Below, piece after piece: positions 54,455-63,519 of a stretch of 64,000 nucleotides of DNA. Source of the stretch: Bacteroides bouchesdurhonensis (GTDB taxonomy: Bacteria > Bacteroidota > Bacteroidia > Bacteroidales > Bacteroidaceae); assembly GCF_900155865.1 (NCBI RefSeq), contig NZ_LT707006.1:2954577-3018576 (forward strand). Reading direction: 5' to 3'. The translations under genes and the position numbers were made by a program. Every line of letters begins with the position of its first letter. The stretch's first letter is position 1. The notes below the pieces were generated by a model. That model did no database searches. It saw only the letters and a list, made by a program, of their open reading frames with translations, and had not been told where the DNA came from.

Positions 54455-55702
54455 TTATTTTAATATTGAATCTACCAAATCTACATATTGATTGGCAACA
54501 ATTTCTTTCGTATATTTCTCTTTTATAATCTTTTCTCCCTTCGCTCCCATCTCACGAAGTTTCTCTCGTGTCATACCCTTAAGCCATTCGGCCATTTCAT
54601 CAGTCTTCTGCTCAAGATCATGATTTGTAATAAGCTTAGCACAACCAACAAGCTTCAAGAAACTTACTATTGGAGTATTATCTCCAGAGCAAACGAGTAA
54701 AGGACGTCCACAAGCCATAATTGTATAAACCTTTGATGGGAATCCCATTCCCTCTTGCTCAGGAGTCATAAAGATGTACTGCAAATCGCTATAAGCCAAA
54801 ATTGCTGGCATCAAATGACGAGGTTGATAATCCAGAATGTGAAGTTTGTCCAATCCTAGTGCTGCTTTCTGTTCTTCAACCCACTTTTTCTTTACTCCCA
54901 TTCCGATGAGGAAATATTCTACATTTAAGTCACGTGTCTTATCTACAAGCTTGATCAAAGGCTCCCAGTCCTGAGCGAAGCCAATATTACCTGCATATAA
55001 CAATTTGATACTATCATTATCTGGGAAAAGAGTCTTGTCCAATTCTGCTGTAGGAACACCTTCATGATACAACTCAGTATCTACAAAATTTGGTATGACA
55101 TGCAGTTTGTTCTTATCCTTGAATCGGTCAACTATAGTATCATAGAAAACCTGATCAATGGTAGTTACTACGGCAGAGTTATTGTAAACACGCATCTCCA
55201 TTCCTCGAAGATACCTATGGATAAGACTATTCTCTGGTTTATTCAGGATATCAGGATATATTTCTTGAACATTATAAACCACCTTACACCCTTTTAACCA
55301 ACCAAGGAAGTTATTAATACGCCCGATAGTTAAAGGTGGTGAAGGTGAAAGTATCACATCCACATTCTTGATGAATAGACCTACAAAGAAAGAAATGATA
55401 TGCCAATAGATAAAGCCTATCAATCTCAAAAAAGTACTTTTAAACTTCTTTTGCGGTACGTGATAAACAGGGATGCCCTTAAAAATACTCTTTTTAAATA
55501 AGCCCCATACTCCCCACTTCATCGGTTGTTCAGCTAACAGCTTTTCCACAACATTAAAATGTGGCGTCGTTGAAAGAACAACTACCTCATATCCTCTTTT
55601 TTTGAATGCTAGAGCTATATCATTATATAGATATGCTGTGGAAACGCCATCTGGGCTAAATATAAGAGAATGAATCAGAATTTTCTTCTTTCCTTTTTCC
55701 AT
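54455..55702 (-). CDS. GT4 family glycosyltransferase (WbuB/WbjE-like)
   Basis: A 415-residue GT-B glycosyltransferase. The Rossmann-like nucleotide-sugar domain has LLYAGNIGFAQDWEPL (about 236-251) and the late PEQEGMGFPSKVYTIMACGRPL, the GT4 donor-site motif. It resembles WbuB/WbjE, which transfer L-FucNAc to the lipid-linked first sugar, and its neighbours make UDP-L-FucNAc; the assignment is inferred from that. Its coding start follows the broken nucleotidyltransferase by 17 bases in the polysaccharide operon. Confidence 0.9.
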   Translation of the reverse strand: MEKGKKKILIHSLIFSPDGVSTAYLYNDIALAFKKRGYEVVVLSTTPHFNVVEKLLAEQPMKWGVWGLFKKSIFKGIPVYHVPQKKFKSTFLRLIGFIYWHIISFFVGLFIKNVDVILSPSPPLTIGRINNFLGWLKGCKVVYNVQEIYPDILNKPENSLIHRYLRGMEMRVYNNSAVVTTIDQVFYDTIVDRFKDKNKLHVIPNFVDTELYHEGVPTAELDKTLFPDNDSIKLLYAGNIGFAQDWEPLIKLVDKTRDLNVEYFLIGMGVKKKWVEEQKAALGLDKLHILDYQPRHLMPAILAYSDLQYIFMTPEQEGMGFPSKVYTIMACGRPLLVCSGDNTPIVSFLKLVGCAKLITNHDLEQKTDEMAEWLKGMTREKLREMGAKGEKIIKEKYTKEIVANQYVDLVDSILK

Positions 55703-55719
55703 TTTTATTTTCTAATCAG

Positions 55720-56800
55720 TTATTTATACCCATTGTAAAACCTCCCCAATCCTTGATTCATTCGGTAGAAAAAGAACCATATGCAATCGTTTGGAAAATG
55801 AGCAAAAGTCCTAAAACTTCTATATGTAACATATAAAAAGCTTCCCAGCTTTGATCTTTCTCTTGTTTGGAATCGGTTATCATATTTACCGAAATTCCCA
55901 CCTCTTAATATCTCATGAATCAAATAAGAGCCAGCCTTTTCATTACACGCAACGATCATGTCTTTTTCATCTATCTGAAATACTTGCTTTAAAACATACA
56001 TTATTGAACCTGCAAATTTTTGAAGATGAACACAGGCAATGTCATTAATTAATTGTTTTTTTCATAGATTGAGAATTCTGTTTTTTTTAGCAATAGGTAA
56101 AAATCAACCGGTTGACGTAATCCAATCCCTTCAAAAAGGAAATGACCATACATATGAGCAAGTTGCATCATTACATTTGCTCTAGGTGTAAGAACTCCAA
56201 TTTTACTACCATCTTGCAAAGTCACAATGTTCTCCATTGAATTATTTCTCTCTTGCTCAAAAATATCTTGAAGACGATTATTGTCGAAGAAGTTATATAA
56301 CATTGAAGGAATAAAATGAGCTTCTATTTCCACATCAGACAGTATATTATAATCTGCATAATGAAACTGTATATGCTTTACCTCTGCATGCTTTAGAAGA
56401 TAATATATTATTTGTTTTCTTTTCCCATCAATCCAAATATCAATATCTCCGGAAGTTCTATATTCCGGATACGGATATATCGTTGCATTCGCTTGACCCT
56501 TAATAACTACGGATCTGTAGCCGTCTTGTGCTAGCAATTTTGTAATCTCACCACATTTTCTATTCATTAACTCATTGCGCTTTGCTATCATATTAGCATA
56601 GCCATACCACTCCATTAATATTAATTCATTAGGTCTATAATTATTAGGCAATTTTTTAATACCAACAAATGTAAATCCTACAAGGGCATGCTTCTGTGCA
56701 ATTTTCAGTAATGATTTCCAATCTAGAAGTAAGATAGATCTATAGGGTTATCTGTGACACTAGCTCTTAAAAGTGCAAAAAACTGAGTATTTATGTCCAT
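55720..56800 (-). pseudogene. NTP_transf_5 nucleotidyltransferase, broken by two frameshifts
   Basis: The gene starts at 56800 (MDINTQFFALLRASV), five bases after hisF-like, and meets a stop at 56723. A different frame then encodes LLDWKSLLKIAQKHALVGF to KTEFSIYEKNN, with the core FRTSGDIDIWIDGKRK-like motif (read TSGDIDIW). After a run of seven A (plus 56056-56062) a further shift is needed to continue with QLINDIACVHLQKFAGSIMYVLKQVF to the end near 55720. One extra A at that run restores the frame. The rest is well conserved, so the damage is recent or a sequencing artefact. The family is of unknown substrate. Confidence 0.8.
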
Positions 56801-56804
56801 GCTA

Positions 56805-57587
56805 TTATATTGGTTGTATCTTTACCTTCTCATCTGGCATAGGATATTGAATCAAAACTGCCTTATATTTGCCTTTGAAAATAAAAATACTACCTGCAGC
56901 TGCTCCAATCACTTTATATCGGTCAACCAGTTTTTTTAAGTCCTCATATGAGCCTGCTCCTCCGAGGAATGTCAGTGGTACTTCTGTCAAATCACGCACC
57001 TTATCACACATCTCCAAATCGTAACCAGTCATCACACCATCGAGATCAATGTTGTTGATAACCAGTTCACCACAGGGAACGTCTTTTATTTCCTCAAGGA
57101 AATCATAAAGTCTCTTGCCCGTTTTTTTCTTTCCATTATGAGTGAACAACTCATAGCGAGTGCCACCAAACAGACTTTTCTTCTTCATGATATCAAGTAC
57201 AAGAACGATACTTTGAGCACCAACAGCTTCACTCATTTGACGAAGCAAATCTGGATTATCCAAAGCAGCAGAACTGACAGCGACTTTCTCTGCACCTAAT
57301 TTTATAATCTTACGTACTTGCTCAACAGTCTTAACACCACCTCCATAGCATAATGGCATGCGACATTCTGTAGCGACATTCTTGATCATCTCATAATCAG
57401 GATCGCGACCTTCAACAGTAGCGTCTATGTCGATGACCATTATCTCATCGACCTGTTTCTCGTTAAATATCTTAACGGCATTGATAGGATCACCCACATA
57501 CTTACCATTCTCAACACTAAACTTAAGAGTCTTTACGAGACCTTTGTCATGCACAAGCAGACAAGGAATAATTCTAGATCTCAACAT
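56805..57587 (-). CDS. HisF-like cyclase subunit of the sugar amidotransferase system (WbuZ type)
   Basis: A 260-residue (beta/alpha)8 barrel homologous to HisF, the synthase subunit of imidazole glycerol phosphate synthase. The first catalytic Asp of true HisF (Asp11 in CLDV) is Leu here (residues 9-12 read CLLV), while the second-site Asp region VLDIMKK is kept. This fits WbuZ-type proteins that channel ammonia from the HisH-like partner to an amidotransferase. No histidine biosynthesis genes are nearby. It precedes the broken nucleotidyltransferase in the operon and follows the HisH-like gene by six bases. Confidence 0.87.
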   Translation of the reverse strand: MLRSRIIPCLLVHDKGLVKTLKFSVENGKYVGDPINAVKIFNEKQVDEIMVIDIDATVEGRDPDYEMIKNVATECRMPLCYGGGVKTVEQVRKIIKLGAEKVAVSSAALDNPDLLRQMSEAVGAQSIVLVLDIMKKKSLFGGTRYELFTHNGKKKTGKRLYDFLEEIKDVPCGELVINNIDLDGVMTGYDLEMCDKVRDLTEVPLTFLGGAGSYEDLKKLVDRYKVIGAAAGSIFIFKGKYKAVLIQYPMPDEKVKIQPI

Positions 57588-57593
57588 AGTCTT

Positions 57594-58208
57594 CTAAAGG
57601 TTTGCAAAGTTTCTGAGAAGTTCAATACCATTGTCATGGCTCTTTTCCGGATGGAATTGTACGCCATAAATATTCTCCCGATTCACAGCCGAATGGAATA
57701 TTTTACCATATACTGTTTGGCAAATCACATTGGCAATATCTGCACACTCATAATAATAAGAGTGTACAAAATAGAACCCAACTGCAGGATTAATATTCTT
57801 AAACAAAGGGTACTCACGAGTAATCTCAATTGAATTCCAACCAAGGTGAGGCAACTTTGGTTTACCTAGTATGAGATTTTTGTCGAATTTCTTCACCTTA
57901 CCATGAATCCATCCGAGGCCATAGAGTTTACCTTCTTCACTACTATCCGCAAGCATTTGCATACCAACACAAATGCCGAGTATTGGAGTTTTTTCTTCAA
58001 GAACTTTTTTATTTAAGATATCTATGAAGTTCTTCTTTTGCAAAGTTGAGATGGTTTCATCAAAAGCACCAACTCCTGGAAGGAGTATATGATCAGCCTT
58101 TTCGATTTGCTGCTTTGTATTCGCAAACTCGAAAGGAATATTCAGTCGTTCGTAGATATTCTTTATGGCATTGAGATTGCCTGAGCCGTAATCTAATATT
58201 GTTATCAT
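57594..58208 (-). CDS. HisH-like glutaminase subunit (WbuY type)
   Basis: A 204-residue class I glutamine amidotransferase that releases ammonia from glutamine. The nucleophile Cys80 lies in GICVGMQ, and the catalytic His and Glu in QFHPEKS near residue 186. The oxyanion-loop LLPGVGAFD (about 42-50) is intact. It overlaps the upstream amidotransferase gene by four bases (translation coupling) and precedes the HisF-like gene by six, so all three make one complex. The product ammonia probably converts an N-acetyl group of a sugar nucleotide to an acetamidino group. Confidence 0.88.
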   Translation of the reverse strand: MITILDYGSGNLNAIKNIYERLNIPFEFANTKQQIEKADHILLPGVGAFDETISTLQKKNFIDILNKKVLEEKTPILGICVGMQMLADSSEEGKLYGLGWIHGKVKKFDKNLILGKPKLPHLGWNSIEITREYPLFKNINPAVGFYFVHSYYYECADIANVICQTVYGKIFHSAVNRENIYGVQFHPEKSHDNGIELLRNFANL

Positions 58209-59347
58209 CTTGTCTGTGTTGTGCCAGCACCAAAGAATTTAGCAATCTTAGATACCTTAGTTAACATACTGTCGATATTCTTATAATCCCAATAGAACTT
58301 CTTTGGCATATCAAAATATCCTTGAAGCTCATCCTCACTGATACCGAGTTTTGTTGCTACATATTTAAAATCATCACGAATAGTATCAGGATCGTATGGT
58401 ATCTTCTTTAACTCTTCCAAAGCTTCCTCGCGAGTCATCTGACTTGCTAGGATCAAACTTGAGAACTGCACACGTCTAGGATCATAGCCAAAACGCTCAG
58501 GAAGCCAGTATCCCTCAAAGAAACGAGTAAATCGAGATTCAAAATGCTTTTGAGGATATGGCTTCCATCCATATTCTTTCTGCAATAATTCCTTTGCTTT
58601 TTCCTTATCATAAGGAAAATAGGTAAGCAATCTAACAAATACGCTCTTCTTAATATAACGCATCCAAAACTTTCGATAGAAGACGCTAGTCATTGGGAAT
58701 GTTTTCAATGGCTTAGTACCATACTGGTTCAGAATATCCTTGAAGAATTTTGTATCAGAAAGATAATAAAACTTCTTAGGGTATGAACAAAATTCTGATG
58801 ACAAATTATAGCCATTAAGAATGTACTTGATCTTATATTTCTCAGCGAACTTGTACATACCCCCCATAAAAGCAAGATCTTGGGCTGCATCGAGGGTTGG
58901 TACTCCAGATTTAAAAAGAGCCAACTGGAAATCTTTCATTTCTTCCCAATTGATTACTTCTGTATAGAGTTCCAATCCAAGTTTGTCAACCATCATTTGG
59001 ATGTTATTAACTGCTAATTCTGAGTTCCATCCACCATCAACATGAAAAACAAGGGGCCGCAGTCCTAGTTCCTTTACTGCAAGATGGAGCATGTAAGAGC
59101 AATCAACTCCTCCACTCATTCCTAAGAGACAATCAAAATCACGTCCTTTCCCATCTTCTTTAATCTTCTTGATTAGTTCATTAAACTCAACTTTCTTTTT
59201 GTCCCAATCAAGAGTTGGAAGTATGTTATGTTTATAATCATTACATTGATCACATACTCCATTTTCATCAAAATGAATATGAGGATCTTGTGTGTCTAAA
59301 ACACAATTTGTACAAATCTGATAAGATTTGATGTTTTTGTATGCCAT
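58205..59347 (-). CDS. N-acetyl sugar amidotransferase (WbpG/WbuX/PseA-like), copy 2
   Basis: A 380-residue enzyme of the N-acetyl sugar amidotransferase family, which adenylates the amide oxygen of an N-acetyl group and replaces it by ammonia. Zinc-type cysteines 12, 15, 32 and 35 (CTNC, CDQC) are at the N-terminus. The PP-loop is SGGVDC (78-83), in which Cys replaces the usual Ser of SGGxDS. It is coupled to the HisH-like gene by a four-base overlap. The next gene upstream encodes a paralogue with the canonical loop. Confidence 0.88.
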   Translation of the reverse strand: MAYKNIKSYQICTNCVLDTQDPHIHFDENGVCDQCNDYKHNILPTLDWDKKKVEFNELIKKIKEDGKGRDFDCLLGMSGGVDCSYMLHLAVKELGLRPLVFHVDGGWNSELAVNNIQMMVDKLGLELYTEVINWEEMKDFQLALFKSGVPTLDAAQDLAFMGGMYKFAEKYKIKYILNGYNLSSEFCSYPKKFYYLSDTKFFKDILNQYGTKPLKTFPMTSVFYRKFWMRYIKKSVFVRLLTYFPYDKEKAKELLQKEYGWKPYPQKHFESRFTRFFEGYWLPERFGYDPRRVQFSSLILASQMTREEALEELKKIPYDPDTIRDDFKYVATKLGISEDELQGYFDMPKKFYWDYKNIDSMLTKVSKIAKFFGAGTTQTR

Positions 59348-59375
59348 AATACTTTTTTGTTATTAATTATATAAG

Positions 59376-59421
59376 CCCCAGGACCTGCCACTAAAAGTAA
59401 AAATGAGGGGGTTTCCTGGGG
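59376..59421. repeat. Intercistronic hairpin between the two amidotransferase genes
   Basis: CCCCAGGA (59376-59383) pairs perfectly with TCCTGGGG (59414-59421) across 30 bases. It lies in the 82-base spacer within the operon and may tune transcription, translation or mRNA processing of the downstream genes. Confidence 0.6.
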
Positions 59422-59429
59422 TAGTTATT

Positions 59430-60584
59430 TTATTTTCTGATGCGCTTCTCTATTCCAAGCACCTCATAGAGTTTAATGCCCATTTTATACAACCATTCCT
59501 GACTCTTGAACTTCTCTGTACAATGAGGCATATTAAAGAACTCCCAAAGTTTTTCTTCTGAAATTTCCAAGCGTTTGGCTACCTCTTTAAATAACTCCAT
59601 ACTTTCCTCTTCTGTTAGTGGAGGTTGTTCTAGAATCTTTAAAGCTTCGTTACGTGTCATCTGCCCTGTTACAACCAAACTAGAAAGCTGAGCTCTGCGA
59701 ATATCATGACCGAATCGTTTTGGCATCCAGAATCCTTCAAGGAATTTTGTGATCAAGTCCTCAAAATGTTTCTGCCCATAAGGTTTGTAATCATAAAGAC
59801 TACTCAATGTATCAACCATCTGCTGACGAGTTACCGGTACAAGATTCAATGGCTTCAAAGTCTTAACTCCTAGCACGTATGGTATCCAGAACTTGTGTTT
59901 GAATCCATTTGTGAAAGTGTAATTCTTGATAGGAATATCGCAATACTTTTTAATTACATCCTTCATATAAGTACCATCACCAGTAGGGCCACCATCGCTT
60001 GTCCATGAAACTGGGTCTGCTACTATCTCGGTAGAAATATTATAACCATTCATGATGTATTTTACATCCAATTCACGAGAGAAACGATCAATCAAGGCAA
60101 TAAATGCATGATCCTGAGGTGCATCCAACATTTCCATACCTGTACGGAACCAGGCTAACTGCATCTGTCGCAATTCCTCCCAATCCATCTTTTCTATGTG
60201 CAATTCTACACCTAGACCATTACATACCTTACGAATATTTTCTTCAGCTACAGGTAAATTCCATCCACAGTCAATGTGGAAAACAAATGGACGTAATCCC
60301 CATTCCTTAACAGCAAGGTGCAGCATATAAGTGCTATCCAAGCCACCACTAAGGCCTAGGATGCAATCGTAATCTTTACCCTGCCCGCTTTTCTTTATAT
60401 CATTTATCAACTGATTCAACTCTGCCTCGTGACCTTTTCCATGATTCCAACTTGGCTCGATACGTTCTTTGTATTCATTACAACGCATACATACTCCATT
60501 TTCATCAAACTGGATATCATCATCTGTTGTGTCCATAACACAACATTTGCAGACCTGATATGGTCTAATTTGCTTATAATTCAT
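59430..60584 (-). CDS. N-acetyl sugar amidotransferase (WbpG/WbuX/PseA-like), copy 1
   Basis: A 384-residue paralogue of the next gene, with the same plan: cysteines 12, 15, 32 and 35 (CKCC, CMRC) and PP-loop SGGLDS (79-84), which is canonical. The strongly similar MLHLAVKE-x-GLRP-x-VFHxD stretch and the shared C-terminus (LPxR/KRFG-x-DxRRxQ/ALSSL) show common descent. Probably each copy modifies a different N-acetyl sugar or position, or they form a heteromer. It is encoded first of the amidotransferase block and must draw ammonia from the single HisH/HisF-like pair downstream. Confidence 0.88.
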   Translation of the reverse strand: MNYKQIRPYQVCKCCVMDTTDDDIQFDENGVCMRCNEYKERIEPSWNHGKGHEAELNQLINDIKKSGQGKDYDCILGLSGGLDSTYMLHLAVKEWGLRPFVFHIDCGWNLPVAEENIRKVCNGLGVELHIEKMDWEELRQMQLAWFRTGMEMLDAPQDHAFIALIDRFSRELDVKYIMNGYNISTEIVADPVSWTSDGGPTGDGTYMKDVIKKYCDIPIKNYTFTNGFKHKFWIPYVLGVKTLKPLNLVPVTRQQMVDTLSSLYDYKPYGQKHFEDLITKFLEGFWMPKRFGHDIRRAQLSSLVVTGQMTRNEALKILEQPPLTEEESMELFKEVAKRLEISEEKLWEFFNMPHCTEKFKSQEWLYKMGIKLYEVLGIEKRIRK

Positions 60585-60608
60585 AATTGGCGATTTTTAT
60601 TACAAATA

Positions 60609-60643
60609 CATTAGTTCTGAAGATATCTCAAATCGAACTAATG
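60609..60643. repeat. Intercistronic hairpin upstream of amidotransferase copy 1
   Basis: CATTAGTTC (60609-60617) pairs perfectly with GAACTAATG (60635-60643) with a 17-base loop, in the 92-base spacer between the glycosyltransferase and the first amidotransferase gene. Both amidotransferase genes therefore have a hairpin just upstream. Confidence 0.6.
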
Positions 60644-60676
60644 GATTATTTCTGAAAATTAATATTTAAACTAGAA

Positions 60677-61483
60677 TTAAAGGCAGTTATGCTTTCTCCA
60701 TTCATTTAAGATGCTAAAAGATTCTTTATCATATTTATAAAATGAAGATAAATCGGAACTGGCACCTTCTAAATGGAGTACCTTTAACTCTGGAATATAA
60801 TAAATAGGAGTCTGACATTTTCTAGCCTTTAAGGCCAAGAACCATTCCTCATTGTACAAGAACATTCTATCATCAAAGAAAGGATATAATTTTTCTACTG
60901 ATTTTTCTGTAAAAATGATAAATGAGCCATGAGCACTGAAAATTCTATATTTATCTTTTCGAAATAAAAACGAAAAGAGACGAAATAACTCACGGCTAAC
61001 TCTAGTAAATATATGACATAACGTATAGAGCAGTTTTAAGTTATATCGAAATGAGATCTCTAGCATTGGATAAATAAAACGTAAGTTCCAAGGTGTATCA
61101 GGATTTTGACGCTTACCATTACGAAGAACAGTTTCTGGTGCTATTACCATTTCTTTTCCTTCGAATTTACTCAACCCAGAAAGATCTTTTATTTTAATAT
61201 CAGAATTAGAAAGAATTAAGAATTCAAAATTATAATGTTCTAATGCATATTTTGTCCCAATATTATTACCATAGCTAAATCCTTTATTAGGAATGGGAAT
61301 GAAATCTGCATTATTCTTATTAGCAACCTCAGAACATTTCTTCAATGAAGAATCATCAAAGTAACTGTTAACAACAATAACTTTTGATTGTTTAAAATCT
61401 AAAGTCCTAAAAAAATCCTCTAAAACGTCAATGTTCTTGTAAACTAGAACAACATATATGTATTTATAAAATTCCATAATCAT
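60677..61483 (-). CDS. GT2-like glycosyltransferase
   Basis: A 268-residue family-2-type glycosyltransferase, cytosolic. The N-terminal FYKYIYVVLVYKNIDVLEDFF and the DxD-like SNSDIKIKDL (about 97-106) mark the donor-binding domain, and HGSFIIFTEKSVEKL with FLYNEEWFLALKARK marks the acceptor region. It overlaps the Wzy gene start by four bases and probably adds one sugar of the repeat unit. The sugar cannot be predicted. An ATG two codons in (MEFYK) could also be used. Confidence 0.82.
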   Translation of the reverse strand: MIMEFYKYIYVVLVYKNIDVLEDFFRTLDFKQSKVIVVNSYFDDSSLKKCSEVANKNNADFIPIPNKGFSYGNNIGTKYALEHYNFEFLILSNSDIKIKDLSGLSKFEGKEMVIAPETVLRNGKRQNPDTPWNLRFIYPMLEISFRYNLKLLYTLCHIFTRVSRELFRLFSFLFRKDKYRIFSAHGSFIIFTEKSVEKLYPFFDDRMFLYNEEWFLALKARKCQTPIYYIPELKVLHLEGASSDLSSFYKYDKESFSILNEWRKHNCL

Positions 61484-62670
61484 TTTCTTAATGCTAATTG
61501 ATTTATCTTAGCATAACATATATATAAAGGCAGCATAAGATCAAATGAACATAAAACAGGATTTGTTCCATTAGCAATTAGGATAAAGAAATAACCAATC
61601 AAAAATGAAATAAAGAGTAAATCCTTATATTTTCGTGCATAATAAAGACCTACAAGTAAAGTACCAAAAATACTTATTGAATAGAAAAAAAATCCAACTA
61701 TACCTCCATTGGCAAGCTGTAGGAAATACATCAGTTCGACGCGATACATATAAACTTTTCTATAAGGATCCCAAATCATAGCACCACCGCCTGAGCCCCA
61801 AATAGGATTATCATAAAAAACATCTAATAATGACTGCATCTGCATATATTTAATTGGTTCCTGATTACTATCAAAGGCCTTTGTGAACGTATCAACATAT
61901 CCCATAAAATTATCACTATTCAGTGAATACAAATATGCAAGAATTAATAATACAACAGAAATTATAACAATAATATATTTATATATTTTAGATCTAATTT
62001 CTTTTTGAACCAAATTTCCAAACAATAAGGCAACCAAAGGAGACAATATAAAAATAAGCATTAAACTTCTACGACCGCATAGAATTAACAAAGTAAAATC
62101 TAGAAATAAAATAACAACCTGAATCATCCGATTTACTTTGAAATCATACTTGATAAAAAAAAGGAAAAGAAAAACTGGTGATGTAAACGTAAGCACATTA
62201 AGGTTATCAAAATTCATTCTAGATGTAAACCCATAAAATGAGAATGGTATTTCAACAGTAGGTTCGATATTTGGCATATAAAAATGCCATATTACCGAAG
62301 CTGCATAAAGTAAATCATAAATAACCAAAAAAGAATGACCAACGAATAGGATCTTCGTGAAAGAACGGAATTTATTATCACTCCTAAGAAGAGGTATTGC
62401 TATAAGTAAGGATAATACTGGCCATATAAGACCAACTGTTACAGTCGCTAATGGATATGCCGTTTGTCGAAACACGCCTACTATAACTTGTAAAATGGTA
62501 GTAATACAAAGTGACGAACAAAGTATAAAAACTGGTCGAGATATTGGGCAACGTTTTAATACTATTATTAATAAAAATAAAATAAATACTTTTAAAGCAT
62601 AAAGGTTTGCAATGAAAGTCATCATCGTCAAAACTAAAATAGAAGCAGCTAAGTTTATTGCTTTATTCAT
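61480..62670 (-). CDS. wzy: O-antigen/capsule polymerase (Wzy-like)
   Basis: A 396-residue inner-membrane protein with about 11 hydrophobic helices and a larger periplasmic loop (about 265-330: YSLNSDNFMGYVDTFTKAF to YRKVYMYRVELMYFLQL). It has the low conservation and topology of Wzy polymerases, which join repeat units on the periplasmic side. RRSLMLIFIL (about 199-208) lies at the expected loop. It sits between two glycosyltransferase genes, overlapping both. It is called on topology and context rather than on a motif. Confidence 0.8.
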   Translation of the reverse strand: MNKAINLAASILVLTMMTFIANLYALKVFILFLLIIVLKRCPISRPVFILCSSLCITTILQVIVGVFRQTAYPLATVTVGLIWPVLSLLIAIPLLRSDNKFRSFTKILFVGHSFLVIYDLLYAASVIWHFYMPNIEPTVEIPFSFYGFTSRMNFDNLNVLTFTSPVFLFLFFIKYDFKVNRMIQVVILFLDFTLLILCGRRSLMLIFILSPLVALLFGNLVQKEIRSKIYKYIIVIISVVLLILAYLYSLNSDNFMGYVDTFTKAFDSNQEPIKYMQMQSLLDVFYDNPIWGSGGGAMIWDPYRKVYMYRVELMYFLQLANGGIVGFFFYSISIFGTLLVGLYYARKYKDLLFISFLIGYFFILIANGTNPVLCSFDLMLPLYICYAKINQLALRK

Positions 62671-63487
62671 ATCTAACTCCAGAATAAATACCTCTTATCA
62701 TATTCTTGAAACATAAGAAACCTTCTTTACTAATTATAGGAACTACAAGCATATCTAACATACATCTAATAATTGATCTGATTTTCCACCCAAATGGAAC
62801 ATAATTTCTTCTAAGCAAAAATATTACATTCCTATATTGATAGAAATATCTAAATGCTTTGGAAATTCCGAATTTTATTCCCCAAAAAGAAAAATATGAG
62901 TCTCCTACAGAATGATACAATTTGACATTTCTTGTCATATATGTATGATAACCATAAGAACCTGCCCTCCAACACCATTCACAGTCAACATAATCAATAA
63001 AAAGCCGCTCGTCCATTAAACCAATACTCTTAATTATAAAAGTATCGATAATCATACCCGAAGAGATCACAAAAGGAACAATCGAATGAGTGCATCCTTC
63101 GTGAGCATAACTTTTATATTCTTTATCTGATTTATTATCATAAACTATTGGACCTAAAATACCTAGTTTATCGTCTTCTCTTTTAATCGATATATATTCA
63201 TCAATCATAGATGCAACAAAATTTTCTGAAGTATTGCTATCCTGATCAAAAAAAACTATGTACTTATAATTATGATTGAGAGCCTCTTTAATTCCAACAT
63301 TTTGAGCATAAGCAATTCCCTTGTTTTCATACAAAGGGTAATACATAAAATTAACATTACTCAAAGCTGTAGAACTATTATCTACAGCAATAACTGGATA
63401 ATAATTGCTTAATGCATTAAATTTGTAAATTTGATCATGTTGAGGATTAAAAAAAACAACGACAATACATGTTTCTAAATTATTCAT
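62663..63487 (-). CDS. GT2 rhamnosyltransferase-like glycosyltransferase
   Basis: A 274-residue GT-A glycosyltransferase. VVVFFNPQHDQIYKFNAL (N-terminal) and the metal-binding FFDQDSNTSENFV (about 74-86) are typical of WbbL/rhamnosyltransferase relatives, as is GLMDERLFIDYVDCEWCWRAGSYG (about 150-173). It probably adds a deoxyhexose to the repeat unit, specificity uncertain. It overlaps the wzy-like gene by eight bases. Confidence 0.87.
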   Translation of the reverse strand: MNNLETCIVVVFFNPQHDQIYKFNALSNYYPVIAVDNSSTALSNVNFMYYPLYENKGIAYAQNVGIKEALNHNYKYIVFFDQDSNTSENFVASMIDEYISIKREDDKLGILGPIVYDNKSDKEYKSYAHEGCTHSIVPFVISSGMIIDTFIIKSIGLMDERLFIDYVDCEWCWRAGSYGYHTYMTRNVKLYHSVGDSYFSFWGIKFGISKAFRYFYQYRNVIFLLRRNYVPFGWKIRSIIRCMLDMLVVPIISKEGFLCFKNMIRGIYSGVRYE

Positions 63488-63519
63488 ACAAATAATTTTG
63501 ATATATATAGTTACAAATA

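Noticed and set aside
56805..58208. HisF/HisH as histidine biosynthesis genes
   Set aside because: They lie in a polysaccharide operon beside amidotransferases, no other his genes are present, and the first HisF catalytic Asp is replaced.
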